From: Aricia agestis
Lineage: Eukaryota; Arthropoda; Insecta; Lepidoptera; Lycaenidae
Length of the DNA: 64,000 nucleotides
NCBI RefSeq assembly: GCF_905147365.1
Contig: NC_056423.1
Span: 10,830,501-10,894,500 of the forward strand
Direction of reading: 5' to 3'
The notes below the pieces were generated by a model. That model searched no databases and was not told the DNA's origin. It was given only the letters and a program-made list of their open reading frames with translations. This document shows positions 1 to 12,068 of this stretch, one piece after another; position 1 is the stretch's first letter, and the number at the start of each line of letters is the position of its first letter. Made by a program: the position numbers and the translations under genes.

Positions 1-348
1 TCATCACAATTCACACAAAGTTTAACTTTAAAACTCTATTTAATACAGTTTATTCGTATTCAAAATTGGTAAACCTAAAATAAATTAAAATCCCACCAAA
101 ATCGGTCCACCGTTTTGACACGGGCCGGTTTTGCCATTGACATAAATTATCGTATTAAGTTGAGCTCAAGAGGTTATGATGCGATTTTACCAATCAAAAT
201 ATTACCTGTTATACATAGCGAGATTACAAAATGCCTTGAATATTTCAAATACTCGTAGATTACTAACGGAAATTGAATATATTACTGCATTTTTTTTCAG
301 TGACAGTGAGTCTAGACTACACTAGTAGAGGGTATAAGTTTTCTTCTT

Positions 349-709
349 TAAGGTTGGGTTGCAACAGAGGCGTGGTTAAAGTTATGGTTATAGTTAAGGC
401 AAATTTAACTTTAACCTTAACTTTGACCGGAGAAATTGACAGATGACAGCTGGTCCAACAAGGTTATAAATGAAAGTGGGCGGGGGCGCTGCTGGTAAAG
501 GAGAACTGTCAAAAATGGCGTTTTTGTATGATGACGGCGTTAGTTCCTTTATTCGCCACGCGCATTTAAAACCTTGTCGAGATCTATGGTTATGGTTAAA
601 TATGGCGTCTTGATGGCGTCCATTTTTAACTTTAACGAAAGATTTGACATTTTGCATTGTAGTTAAAGTTACAGTCATAGTTAAAGTTAGTTGGTGCAAC
701 CCAACCTAA
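349..709. mobile_element. Foldback element with a nested MITE
   Basis: AAGGTTGGGTTGCAAC at 350 pairs with GTTGCACCAACCCAACCTT's complement near 709, and TTAAAGTTATGGTTATAGTTAA pairs with CATAGTTAAAGTTA. Between them lies a MITE of the AACAAGG family (456-579). Confidence 0.65.
456..579. repeat. AACAAGG-family MITE
   Basis: CAACAAGGTTATAAATGAA and ATTTAAAACCTTGTCG are the ends; the middle has GCGCTGCTGGTAAAGGAGAACTG and CGTTAGTTCCTTTATTCGCCACG. A better-preserved copy is at 27762-27880. Confidence 0.65.
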
Positions 710-1171
710 GATTATGATTCTTTCATAACTTTTATTACTTTTACATAACACAGAAATTTTCACAAACCTATCTAATAAGTAAGAACACAATGAGGTCACT
801 GATAAAACTAATCGTAAAAAAACAGAAAGTTGTAATTTGAATTTGCAAAAATTAAATTAGAGTAAGTAATAAAAAATATGAGCAATTTGTAAGGTAATAC
901 CTAAGCGTAATTATTACTCCTGTTATTATTGCACAAATACCAATTGAAAAAGCTATAAAATTATAATTGATTGAAATATAAGGTAAAACACCTTCTAGAA
1001 TAAGTTACTACTAACTTATAGCGATGAGCGTACATATTTATTTTGTTTTTAAAGCGAACAATAAATATTCTAATTTCGAAATACGAGCGCCATGTTCATT
1101 CTTGCCATTAACAATTTTTTTTTCATCAATTCGGCGGCAGCAAAAGCAATGGCTTCAAAAAGTGCAACATT

Positions 1172-1211
1172 AAAAAAAGTAGCTGTCAAATTTTGACAGC
1201 TACTTTTTTTT
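1172..1211. repeat. 40-bp inverted repeat
   Basis: AAAAAAAGTAGCTGTCAAA faces TTTTGACAGCTACTTTTTTT with almost no loop. Confidence 0.75.
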
Positions 1212-1512
1212 AAAACGTGCTAAGATCAGGTAAAATGTGACGTGCAGCCAAGAGCTAACTATTTTTAGTGGCGATCGGTCAGTCATTTGTCACGTTTAGT
1301 ATTTCGCAACAGATGTAAATGACCGCACAGTTTTAGCTCTGCCACCCCAAATTAAGGCTAATGACTAAATTTTATCGATTTTTTTTTTGTAATTGCACCA
1401 CGTAAATGGCTATTTACTAGTACAAGAGAGCGAGAATATTTTGAGGCCAGACATCTCACAACAAAATCAAGAGCTCAGTGTTTATTAAAAAAACAAAAAT
1501 ATTAATCCATAT

Positions 1513-2641
1513 GTTTTTTTTTTAAAGAAGGCAGGTCGCTGTAGCCCTGACGTCACTGCGACCCATGAGGATCTATTGTGACTCCTTCGCACTAGAGTAT
1601 CATCCCCAACCCAATACTGCTCATAAATTGAACGATATGGTTGGGGTTGGTTCCACGAATTTCCTCTGTGGACGAGTATTCGTGGCGACCAAGGTGCCTG
1701 TTCCTGCTCTGTAGTAGAGCAGGGCAGTCGAGGAGAAGGTGAATAGGTGTTTCATCCTCCTCCTCAGAGAATCTGCAAGTCGTTATACTACAAATACCCA
1801 TTCTGTTTAGGTGTTTGTTGAGCTTGCAGTGCCCAGTTAGGCTTCTGGTAAGGATTGGTTCCTACCCAAGGTGAGCACTAATTCTGATTGTTTCTTGTTG
1901 AAGTCAGGAATTAGTGCCTTGAAGTGTTCAAGGCCAGGGGTCTCAGCCCATTGCTTCCTGTATAGTCTGTGATCCCATTCCTTGAGCACTTGCTTTGTGG
2001 TACTGGGAGTTATACCACAGACTGGTTCTGGACCATATATGAGACTCTCGGCCCCAAGCCTAGCCAGTTCGTCAGCGGTTTCATTGCCGGGGACGTTGCT
2101 GTGGCCCGGGACCCATACTAGGCGGATGTTGTTGTTCCTTTCTAGCATGTTTAACGTCTCAACTCATTCCAGAACTAATTTGGACGAGACTTCTGCGGCA
2201 GTCAGTGCTTTAAGTGCAGCTTGACTATCGGAGAAGATAAAAACGTTTTGATTAACTAGGGCCATCTCCAGGCTTTCTAGTGAACAACCGAGGATAGCGA
2301 AGACTTCAGCCTGAAACACGGTCGCAAACTCCCCCAAACAGGAGTATTTGCCTTTTGGTGGCCTGCACCCGTAGAATCCGGCTCCCGCACGGTTGTCTTT
2401 CCTTGATCCATCCGTGAACCAAACTATGTCGCTAGGGCGGACATCGATTGGGATTTTTCTTTCCCAGTCCTCCCTGGAAGGTATAAAAACCTGGTACTGT
2501 TTCGAAAAGCTATACACCTTGATCATGGCATCTGATGGCATGGCCATGATAGGTGATTCACTGAGAGACTGTTCCAGCTGTCGAAATGGGGTGGAGACCC
2601 AATTCGTCCTACCCGCCGTCCTGGCCCTGAGAGCCACCTTT
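1513..2641 (-). mobile_element. 5'-truncated LINE with RNase H domain
   Basis: A - strand coding remnant ends in a poly-A tail (poly-T on the + strand at 1514-1522). ATCCATAT flanks it at 1505-1512 and 2642-2649, a plausible 8-bp target duplication. Frame 1 (2637-2164) has the RNase H motifs W-F-T-D-G-S, Q-A-E-V-F-A-I and F-S-D-S-Q-A-A. After an in-frame TGA at 2161-2163 the next stretch (2148-1837) has W-V-P-G-H-S-x5-N-E-T-A-D-E-L-A. A frameshift near 1860 leads to 1801-1592 with C...C...H...C (I-H-L-L-L-D-C-P). RNase H after RT marks the I/R1-related LINE groups. Confidence 0.85.
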
Positions 2642-2795
2642 ATCCATATCCATACGTTAGTATAAATGCGAAAGTGTGTCTGTCTGTCTTCTTTCGTCTG
2701 TCTGTTACTTTTTCAGGGCTAAATCGCGGTCCCGGTTTTGCTGGGTATGGAGATACCAAAGTCTCGAGTTCCGGGGAAAAGATATAAAATATCGA

Positions 2796-3390
2796 CGTGG
2801 GAGAGCCATGCTTCGGTGCGAATGGGCCGGCTCCACCGGAGAAATACCACGTTCTCACAGAAAACCGGCGTGAAACAGCGCTTGCGCTGTGTTTCGCCGA
2901 GTCAGTGAGTTTACCGGAGGCCCAATCCCCTACCCTATCCTCCCCTATTCCCTTCCCTTCCCATCCCTACCCTCCCCTATTACCCTATTCCCTCCTAATT
3001 TTTTTGCAATTTTTTTATTTTATAAAAAAATATGCTGCGAAAATATAAGGTTGTTCCCACGCGATAACGAATTTTTTTTTATGAAATAAGGGGGCAAACG
3101 AGCAAACGGGTCACCTATTGGAAAGCAACTTCCGTCGCCCATGGACACTCGCAGCATCAGAAGAGCTGCAGGTGCGTTGCCGGCCTTTTAAGAGGGAGTA
3201 GGGTAATAGGGGAGGGGGGGAAAGGGAAGGGAAGAGAATAGGGGAGGATAGGGAAGGGAATTGGGCCTCCGGTAAACTCACTCACTCGGCGAAACACAGC
3301 GCAAGCGCTGTTTCACGCCGGTTTTCTGTGAGAACGTGGTATTTCTCCGGTCGAGCCGGCCCATTCGTGCCGAAGCATGGCTCTCCCACG
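2796..3390. repeat. Two family C retroposons, tail to tail
   Basis: CGTGGGAGAGCCATGCTTCG runs right at 2796 and its complement ends near 3390. Between them are the full heads, pyrimidine tracts and, from 3090, the complemented tail GGGGGCAAACGAGCAAACGG. The left copy is 3' truncated near 3060. The pair can fold into a hairpin about 600 nt long. Confidence 0.75.
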
Positions 3391-4058
3391 TGTATTTTGG
3401 CGCGATAGAGTTGCGAGTTGTAGAGCATCCAGTATGATTTGAAATTTAATTATTTGCAATACCGTACATGCTTAGACTCCAAAGTAATCTTACCCTTTTA
3501 GGGCAGTCCATAAATCACAAAGATCCATTTAACTAATACATTTTAAGGCAAAATATGGCAACCACAAACACCAGTTTAGTGCATAACTAATGAGTTGGTA
3601 TGAATGATGACAGACTATATTTGATACAAAACTAAGCCATTGATACTTAAACGGTTTATAAATTAGAAGTCACTAAATTATTAACATATCTAATATATTA
3701 AAAATGGATTTTCAATTGTGTTAGTAACGCTAAAACTCGAAAACGGCTGAACGGATTGGGCTAATTTTAGTCTTAAAATATGCGTAGAAGTCCAGGGAAG
3801 GTTTTAAATGACACGAAGTTCACCGGGACAGCTAGTTATTATATAAATAAATTCAAAACTATGTTTAGGTCAGGTTAGTTATCTCGAAGAAAATAAGATA
3901 AAACTTGAGCCTTACACTTCACCGAAGGTTAGGTAGACCTTTAGAACTAGATACCTCTTAAAGTAACAGCGACCGAAACTAATAGGGGTCACAAACAGGA
4001 GAACTGACAGCTTTTACAAAATGAGGAAAGTCTGGTGTCGCTGGCTCTTGGGTCACTA

Positions 4059-4490
4059 GTTTTTAGGGTTCCGTACCCAAAGGGTAAAAACGGGACCCTA
4101 TTACTGAGACTCTGATGTCTGTCCGTCTGTCTGTCCGTCTATCTGTCTGTCTCCAGGCTGTAACTCAAGAACGATAATAGCTAGAGAGTTGAAATTTTCA
4201 CAGATTATGTACATTTGTTGCCGCTGTAACAACAAATAGGTACTAAAAACAAAATAAAAATAATATTTAAGGTGGGCTCCCATACAACAAACGTAATTTT
4301 TTGCACTATATCAAAAATGGCAACAGGTAGGTTTTTCTCAAAGTACTTATATGTGTACTATAATATTTAATAACAATATTAAAATAAAATAAAAAATAAA
4401 ACACAATTTCGGCCTAATTTTGCTCTATAATGGTACGGAAGTCGGAACCCTATGTGCGCGAGTCCGACTCACACTTGGCCGATTATTTTA
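4059..4490. repeat. GGGTTCCGTACC interspersed repeat, copy 1
   Basis: TTTTTAGGGTTCCGTACCCAAAGGG at one end and GTGCGCGAGTCCGACTCACACTTGGCCGATTA at the other. Related sequence is at 6110-6450 and 49962-50395, with short ends at 7125-7165 and 8697-8730. Class unknown; no coding. Confidence 0.7.
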
Positions 4491-4967
4491 ATTTCAAGTC
4501 ATAATTAAAAAGTCCTTTCCCTTGACAAGCCACTTAACTTATCTCTTTGCATTACCACAAAAAACATATACAAGCATTACGTAATGTTTATTCAAAAAGT
4601 TCTAAAATCCAAAAAACAATATAATCTCTAGAATATTCCCACAGGTGGCGCTATAGGTGACAACACCAATATTTGCTCAGTGATACAAGTCCAAGATTTA
4701 AATCTTACATTATCAGCAGCGCATCACGATTCCGACCGTAATACGGGTATTTAGAGGTTATTTTCGCGTAAATAGTTTTTCAATGTTGCCCACCGTACTT
4801 CCGCTTACATTTCACAGATAATAAAACAGGGCAATAGATAAGAGGAGGGTTATCGTGCATGCTTTATTCGTTTATCGTGATTCGTGATCAAATCAGTGCT
4901 ACATTGATAGAGCAGTAGGTGTAAGAGGTGCCGACAAATGTTACAACTAGCAAATAGGGCAGTTACA

Positions 4968-5538
4968 CCACGCAGACACTGACTGGCCACGGCGGATTCG
5001 CCTTCTACTTGAACAGATTCAAGCTGAAGGAGGATCGGACGTCGTGTCTGTGTCAGCCCGGAGTCGAGAAGACGGTTCCTCACCTGCTACTCGAGTGTCC
5101 AATTTTTGCTAGCAATAGATACGATATTGAACAAAAATTGGGCACATCGATAACGGGTGAGAATCTGCCATCCATCCTGGGGGGGAAAAAACAGGACATC
5201 TTCCTAGCTTTTTGCAGGACTATCATGGGTGTAGTTTATAAGAAGAATAGCAATATTATAATCTGTGATACTAATTAGGTTCTATTGATAGGTTAACAGC
5301 TGTGATATTAGGATAGTTTTGTATCGTGCCACTGTTTTATTGAGTTTTTACTATTGACATTGTAATTAATTTTAGAAATTTTATTTGTAATTAAGTATTA
5401 ATTTGAATATTGTAATATAATTGGCTATTTTAAATTATTCAAAGTAGGTCGTGAACAGGAAATGTATTTGGGAAAAATTGTATTATGTGAATTAACGAGC
5501 CCTGATATTGTTAGGCGGAGGAACTTAAATAAAAAAAA
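4968..5538 (+). mobile_element. 3' fragment of an R1-like LINE
   Basis: The frame to 5278 reads T-L-T-G-H-G-G-F-A-F-Y-L, then C-L-C-x9-H-x4-C-P, the C-terminal knuckle found after reverse transcriptase in R1-group LINEs and also present in the large element at 22.7 kb. A 250-nt 3' UTR ends AATAAAAAAAAAC at 5528-5538. Everything upstream of the knuckle is missing. Confidence 0.75.
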
Positions 5539-6109
5539 ACTACAAAATAGGGAATATTACGCAAAAGAGCAGGCGCATCTAGCACAATACAGTAAATAAT
5601 CCGACCAAAACCCGATATGTTGCACGTGATCTTTACCATAACTACCGTAAGGTACTAATTATATATTCTGTGCCATAACTAAGAACAACAGTATTTTTTA
5701 TTTTTATGAATTTTCGTGCAAAAGCTTGTATTTGGGACTCGGGTAGAGAAAGTAAAAAATCGGCAACGACTAATTATTTTTATCGCAAATTATTATTTTT
5801 AAGTATGTGATCCTTGACGATGAAATAATGCTCCGGAGTCTTAGCATAGACAAGAGAATCATAGAAGTTCGTTTTTTGAAATTCAAAATTCGTGGTCCGC
5901 CATTGTGAAAAGTGTTCGTAAGTATATTAAACTTATTATTTTTAGTTACTTTTCAGCGAGGTCGTTGTTTCAGAAACATGTCTGAATATATGTCTGGGTA
6001 TTACGTAATCGTGTAAATATTGTACAGATTACAATGCGTTAAACGTGATGTTTGTTTCAGAAAAACACGTCACAACTAACGTGACCATACGTCCCGTTTT
6101 TGGACAGGA

Positions 6110-6450
6110 CTATTCGGTACTTTCGGTGTCCCCGCAGACAATATCTGTCAGGTCTGTCTGTCTCCAGGCTTTATCTCAAGAACCGCGTTATCAAGACAGT
6201 TGGAATTTTCACAAATTATGTATTTCTATTACCGCTATAACGACAAATACTAAAAACAAAAGAAACTAATTTGTTGTACATGGGACTTTTTAAATATTTA
6301 TTTAAGGGACAAATACTAAAAACAAAAGAAACTAATTTGTCGTATGGGATTTTTTTATATTTAAGGGGGTCCCATACAACAAACGCGATTTCTTGAAGGA
6401 TTCTGACCTTTATGTGCGATTCCAACTCGCACTTGGCCGGTTTTTTTTTT
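6110..6450. repeat. GGGTTCCGTACC-family repeat, internal/right part
   Basis: CTGTCTGTCTCCAGGCTTTATCTCAAGAACCG to CAACTCGCACTTGGCCGG matches 4140-4485. A 60-bp internal piece (GACAAATACTAAAAACAAAAG...) is duplicated at 6240 and 6307. Confidence 0.65.
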
Positions 6451-6725
6451 CTATACTTAAGTTATGTTTACATAAGAGTCAAGACATAGAGATTTCAATG
6501 TGTTCTCTATCTCATTCAGATTACAAGTACATACTGTATAGGTATAGGTACTGAATCTACAGATATCTCTGCGACATATTGTTGTTATATCATATTTTAT
6601 TATCAACCCAAGAATTTTTATAGAATACAGACACAATAAAAATTTGAAACACTTGTTGATGTTATCTTATAGAATACTAGAATATGACGCCCGAAAGTCC
6701 CCGGAGTCGGGACACATAAACACGA

Positions 6726-6890
6726 TACGACGTCGTGTCGTACCACGATGCGGCGTCGTCTCACGATGCGACGTCGCGTCGTGGGAATCTACGACGAGCA
6801 TCGTAAAAAACTACGCTGCGAAATCGTAACGTGCCACGATACACGGCACGACGTCGCGTCGTAGAAACTCACGATGCGTTCCTGTGGTGC
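6726..6890. repeat. Cluster of CGACGTCG palindromes
   Basis: ACGACGTCG, CGGCGTCGTC, GCGACGTCGCGTCGT and CACGACGTCGCGTCGT alternate with CACGATGCG/CATCGT. CpG-rich in AT-rich surroundings. The arms can fold; it is probably a MITE core. Confidence 0.6.
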
Positions 6891-6907
6891 CACAGTTGTT
6901 ATTAAAA

Positions 6908-7128
6908 ATTCAAAGATTCACTCTCCTCTGTTGGCAAAATAGGAGTCCCTTTTTTTTCAGAGGTCCTTTTGATGGATTTTTCTGTGTTATAAAAGTTGAC
7001 CAATCGATGATATGGGTAATTCAAAGACAAAGACATGATGAATACTGACAATGAACTTTAATTTCTTAGGTTTAGTCATTGCTGAGAAAAATCGATATCG
7101 CTACAGCCAAATTATCAAGGCGTCGCCG
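6908..7128. repeat. Repeat shared with 48.0-48.2 kb
   Basis: CTCTCCTCTGTTGG...ATCGATATCGCTACAGCCAAATTATCAAGGCGTCGCC is present in inverse orientation at 48005-48225. Mechanism unknown. Confidence 0.7.
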
Positions 7129-7214
7129 CCGTTTTTACCCTTTGGATACGGAACCCTAAAAATTGGAGAAAACTATTCATCTCAGGTGTTACGCGAACGA
7201 AGTCGCGGGCATTA

Positions 7215-7410
7215 GCTATATCCATAATATTATAAATGCGAAAGTGTGTCCGTCTGTTAGCACTTCACGCCCAAACCACTGAACCGAGTTTGCTGAGATT
7301 TTGATAGGAGATACTTTGAGTCCCGGGTAAGGACATAGGATACTTTTTATCCCAGAAAAATAAACGAGTTTCGGCGCAACGGAGTTACGGGCGTCATCTT
7401 GTATAATCAT
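7215..7410. repeat. AATGCGAAAGTGTGT interspersed repeat
   Basis: Runs from TATTATAAATGCGAAAGTGTGTCCGTC to CGGCGCAACGGAGTTACGGGCGTCATCT. Similar segments are at 2660-2790, 15490-15600, 31310-31500 (inverse), 37870-38065. Common in moth genomes, possibly Helitron-like; class not proven. Confidence 0.55.
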
Positions 7411-8035
7411 TTAGGCAAACTATAGGTATGCTAGCGTTCCAAATTCATATGTTATTGTAATCTAGATTTAATACATAGTACCATACAGCGTCGAATGTCA
7501 ACGAACTATTTATTACAATGTACTTGTAGTCAACATTATGATTTTTACGCATTCGTACCGCGTATGGAATATTTTGGTTTTTTATTAAGTTATAAGATGA
7601 CGCCCGTCTCCGTTACGCGAAAATTCGTTTATTGTACGGGAACCGTACATTTTTTCCGGGAAGGAATTGGTTTTTTTTTAATTAATTGACCTTGATTTAA
7701 CTTCTGGCCCTTTAGCCAAGACGTTTTCTTTATCGCTTCTTTTAAATGTAAAACTCCATAGATTTTTATCGGCGACTCTATATATAGAAGCAATAAAGAA
7801 TTTAACATCTCGGCTAAAGGGCCTGGCCGCCTGGGTCGCCTGACTGCGAAAATGCTTCGTCGCGTCTCTGTGTGAGACAACCCTTAATCCTTATTCTAAC
7901 TTCACTCAGTAGTTGAGTGATAATAAACAATGTAAACTACAGATCGTGAGTAAAAACTGTGCCATCTACCTAGGTTTCTACTTTAGACTTAAGCCTAGTA
8001 TCTAAATATACAACTCATACTAAAATATTATGAAA

Positions 8036-8290
8036 GGTGACTGACAAAGTGATCTATCAATGCACAGCCCAAACCACTGGACGGACCGGGCTGAAATTTG
8101 GCATGCAGGTAGATGTTATGACGTAGGCATCCGCTATGAAAGGATTTTGATCTATTCTACCCCCAAGAGGATAAAATAGGGGATGAAAGTTTGTATAAGA
8201 CTGGCAATTTTAAATCGATCGGGCTGAGACTTTGATAGCTATAATGATTTCTCAGGTTTACGCGAGTATCACTAATTACCTATATTACAA
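8036..8290. repeat. Interspersed repeat related to 13249-13495
   Basis: AAAGGTGACTGACAAAGTGATCTATCAATGCACAGCCCAAACCACTGGACGGACC...GGCATGCAGGTAGATGTTATGACGTAGGCATCCGC matches the complement of the SINE insertion. Confidence 0.6.
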
Positions 8291-8363
8291 GGTTCAAACA
8301 CTTACGGATCAACAATCCGTAGTGTACTATAAGAACTATAAGAGCAGTTCGTTCATAGGCAAG

Positions 8364-8672
8364 TGGCGGATCTACGCAGGAGTAATTTTATAGTGCACAA
8401 GTGTGTGCGCAGTACACAAGATCACTCTCTATTCCTTTTACTCTTATAACCCAGACGAACGACCGACACGACTGGCGAGAGATCGGGCGCAGGACCGACT
8501 TTTTCCATGCCCATCCGACGCATGGATCATCTTACTTATCAGTTATCAGACAATCAGGTGATCAGCCTGCATTGTCCCAACTCCTAACCAAACTTGGAAA
8601 TGACATGTTTCCAACGTGGGAATAGAACAGAAGACCTCTGAGTCAAGAGCTACGCTCTAAGACCACGGAGGC
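8364..8672 (-). mobile_element. tRNA-derived SINE (family B)
   Basis: On the - strand the head reads GCCTCCGTGGTCTTAGAGCG...CTTGACTCAGAGG, a tRNA-like half followed by a degraded box B. The body includes CAAGTTTGGTTAGGAGTTGGG and TGATCACCTGATTGTCTG, and the 3' part runs through GCGCAGGACC to TATAAAATTACTCCTGCGTAG. A 3' fragment of the same family lies at 14223-14300. Confidence 0.72.
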
Positions 8673-9428
8673 GCTCTGGATAGGCGTTCTGAATAGGGTT
8701 TTTACCCTTTGGGTACGGAACCCTAAAAAGGGCATAAGTTCCAAAACATATGGTGAAAACATGGTGCCTATCAATACAAACCACAGGACTTCAACAATAT
8801 GACGTAAACTGTAATACAATATTACAGATAATTTAAAACTTCCGAACGAAACATAATGGAATGTTTCGGAAAGTCGTAAATATTTCGGAGAAATCCAACC
8901 ACCAGCCAATATTTAACACGCGAATTTCATTATCAACAGCTTGCGAGCTTCGGTTTTACGTGTGGCCATGGCATTGAAAATCTCCGTCAGGTACGCAAAA
9001 AATTTCTTACATTAAAAAAAACTGGCAAAAGTTAATGTACTTAATCTCGATAAGAAAAAAAGAAGAATTTCAAATTTTTTACTTCGAACGCTTCCTTATT
9101 TTAACATGATTTCAACGGCATCCGAAGTCATCACGATAATTGTGACACCAAGTCATTTCGGAACCAGCGTCAGGTAATTTAAACTGCCGTTTTGGGGACT
9201 CCTAAATAATAAGGCCTTATTGAGAAGTCATGTTTTTGTCCCCGTATCGGTTGTACTAATTGGCCTTCCTGTAGTAACAGCGTTAAGCGTCCTATCATCT
9301 GTACGGCGAATGGATGGGTGACCGTGGTCGGATTTAACGGATACAAAATGCTTATCACCTAATCACACTAGGGTCTAGAGTCTAGGGCATAGGCCGAGGG
9401 TACTATCTCACCACTCTACTCTTTAGGT

Positions 9429-9490
9429 GCCTGGTCCTTCGAGCCTGGTCTTTCGAGCCTGGTCCTTCGAGCCTAGTCCTTCGAGCCTGG
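9429..9490. repeat. Minisatellite, 14-bp unit
   Basis: GCCTGGTCCTTCGA is repeated about 4.4 times with two single-base changes. Confidence 0.85.
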
Positions 9491-9607
9491 TTTCTGAGTT
9501 TTTTGACAGGAGTTTATCTCTTCAAGAGCATTAACGAATGGTCTATTTTACGTTAGCCAATTAAAACGCGCTGGTGAATAGATGACCGACGCGCCGGTGA
9601 TAGATGA

Positions 9608-9890
9608 GACGACCTCTGTGGCTCAGTGGTGAGCGCGTTGGTAGCTCAAGCCGGGGGTCGCGGGTTCGAATCCCGCTGACGGAACAAAAAGTTTTCAATG
9701 TTCCCGGGTCTGGATGTGTATTAAATATGTGTATGATATAATAAAAATCTTAAATATATGTATAGTATAAAAGTATTAAATATATTTCCGCTGTCTGGTA
9801 CCTGTAACACAAGTCCTTTAGGTACTTAGCACGGGGCCAGTCTGACGTGGTGTGAAGCGTTCATAGATATTATATTATTATATTATATAT
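9608..9890 (+). mobile_element. tRNA-derived SINE (family A)
   Basis: The tRNA-like head has a box A-like TGGCTCAGTGG and box B GGTTCGAATCC, the internal polymerase III promoter. A tRNA-unrelated body follows with GTTCCCGGGTC..GGATGTGTATTAAATATGTG and a 3' part ACGTGGTGTGAAGCGTTCATAGATATT, then an AT-rich tail. Other copies occur at 13110 and 23468, with 3' fragments at 13996 and 14972. Confidence 0.85.
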
Positions 9891-9899
9891 TATAATAGA

Positions 9900-11199
9900 T
9901 AAACTTCAGTAAAAAAACTCAGAAACCGAGCTAACACTACTTTAAAGCTTAAATCCCAGTGAATGAAACTAATCCCAGTAAAGGTACGGCTATCTGAACG
10001 CTGACGATTTTGAGTACATTCACAGCCTTTGGATAGTTGATATCATGTATAAGGACAATCAGGGTCCTACCATCAAGTACACCAAGATGTATTCCTAATA
10101 CACATTTCAAATGCGTATTATAGATGGATGGACCTCTATGTTGTAGAGATCAGGGAAAAACTTAGGTGCTTCCTAAACTTAGTTGGTAGAGTTCTTTAGT
10201 ACTTACATAGGCAGAGCCCGGGTTTATTATTCTTTTTTATTTTTGTAATGTGTAATGCGTTCATAATTCAAAAATTTGAACAGAAAAGTACGTGGGGAGT
10301 TTTACTAATTATTTTTTTTTAACAAAAGGTTAAACGACAGTTTTGGATACTAATCTACGGTCTACCCATATCCCAGTGTATTATTTTTAAGCTGAAGTCT
10401 TTTATTGTGAGCGATGAAATCAAAATTTAAATCAAACGTTTTATTTATTCAATAAAAATGAATATGTAACAGCATTTTACTTCGAATAAATTAGTAATAT
10501 AGTTAATAGATACGTTAGAATCCCGTTTATTTATTTGACGTTTATACTTTACGTTAAATGCGTTATAAAGCAATATTACGATTATGAATTTTTATGCCAA
10601 AATAAAATATAGCCATACCTTATATTTCCTTATATAAAATTATGAGAATTATATGAATTAAGTAATAATTCTCACAAACGCGCCGGACGCGCCTATCAGG
10701 GTCAAAAAAATTTAGATATTTCTCCAATATCCATAAAAGGTCTACAGGACAGAGCCTAGTGTTTTAATCAGGTAAATGACTAAATTATCAAACGAATCAC
10801 GATACATCGACCTCCTTATCCAAATAGATAAATTATGTATGAAATGCTAATTTATTACTTATACAAATAACTTAATAGACTTAAAAGGAAATTATATGCC
10901 TATAATAATCACAGGTATGATTAAACATTGCGTTTGCGTGGCCAATGTGAGCCCCGAATCGGGAGCACCTTTTGCTTTGCCGATTCGATTCGATACGAAT
11001 TAGGCTCAACCGCCTAATTTCATAGAGGACATTCCGAGACAAATATAAATCGAAGTGCGAAACGAAATAGAAATCACATCAGAAACGTCACAGCCAATTG
11101 CAGGCTGATTAGTTTCTTATCAGAAACGAATGTCTTTAACCTAAATACTAGGAACGCGAGTGAACGAAAGTCGAAACGAAATACTCACAGATTTGCAGA
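9900..11199. other. AT-rich stretch without a recognised feature
   Basis: Read in all frames; many short stops and no family resemblance. Nothing supported. Confidence 0.6.
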
Positions 11200-11409
11200 T
11201 TGCGGAATTCACTCACTCACTCACTCGAGATTCTTCAAAACCGCGCTCACCGCCGGCTCTCTACCGCCTGGATCGTATCACTCTGCGGTTCGGGTAACTA
11301 AAACTCAACACTCGGGTGAAACATCACATGGGGAAGTAATACGAGAAACATTTCCCTGAGATCTGAAAATCACACACTCACTACACTAGCAACGAAACCA
11401 CAGATCGAG
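11200..11409 (+). promoter_or_regulatory. Possible promoter and non-coding first exon
   Basis: The surrounding 11.2-11.95 kb is GC- and CpG-rich against AT-rich flanks and carries no transposon signature. A strong donor GAG|GTGAGTTCACG lies at 11409/11410. This is what a 5' UTR exon of a + strand gene would look like; no coding exon follows in the window with confidence. Inference only. Confidence 0.25.
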
Positions 11410-12068
11410 GTGAGTTCACGCACAGTTCAAATATTAACTCGAGTGATTAGCGATCGACCCGCCTACGTATCGGCGCGAAAAATTTCAAATTATCAGATTA
11501 CCGTCGGCGGCGAGACAAACTTTTCGGCCGCCGGCTTACCGCCGCGTGGAAACGTAACACCGAGGCGAAATTTTCACCGTACAAACACTTTTCCATACGG
11601 CCTTCGCTGCATTGTTATGCAACTGCAGAGAGCGTCCAAGATTTTCGCACCGCGAACTTTAAAAATCGCCCGGGGAAATTCTAACCTCAAACGGCGGGTT
11701 CTATGGTTTTTTTGCTCGGTGCGGTATGGTCCGGTGGTTTGATCACTTTCGGTCGCCGGAGGTGCGTATCGGGAGTGTTTTGGAGCGCGTGAGGGCGCGC
11801 GGCGTGCACGTCCGTCGCCTGCTGTAGCGCGGGACCGACTGACTCGGCTCGCCGAGACGCGCTCAGCCGACTACGCTGGGCTAGATCAAAGCTCCGTGCG
11901 CCCGCCCAAATTCTACTTCCTCCTCGGCCCTCGCGATCATGATGATGATGGGAGCATGGCGTTATACAGGGTGTAAAGAAAACTAAGCGTCAATCCCAAT
12001 TCCAAGCTGTCAGATCACGAACATGACCTAACTCTACAGTCTACATTAAAATTAAAAATACAAGTACA

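Noticed and set aside
9429..9490. CRISPR-like repeats
   Set aside because: Units are contiguous 14-mers without spacers, in eukaryotic DNA; a minisatellite.
9618..9690. Possible tRNA gene (box A and box B)
   Set aside because: The same head recurs at 13.6 and 23.5 kb followed by a shared tRNA-unrelated body, so it is a SINE promoter. The cloverleaf is also imperfect.
11410..11742. 110-codon ORF in the GC-rich block
   Set aside because: No family resemblance, biased composition and it begins at the splice donor; likely chance from low stop frequency.
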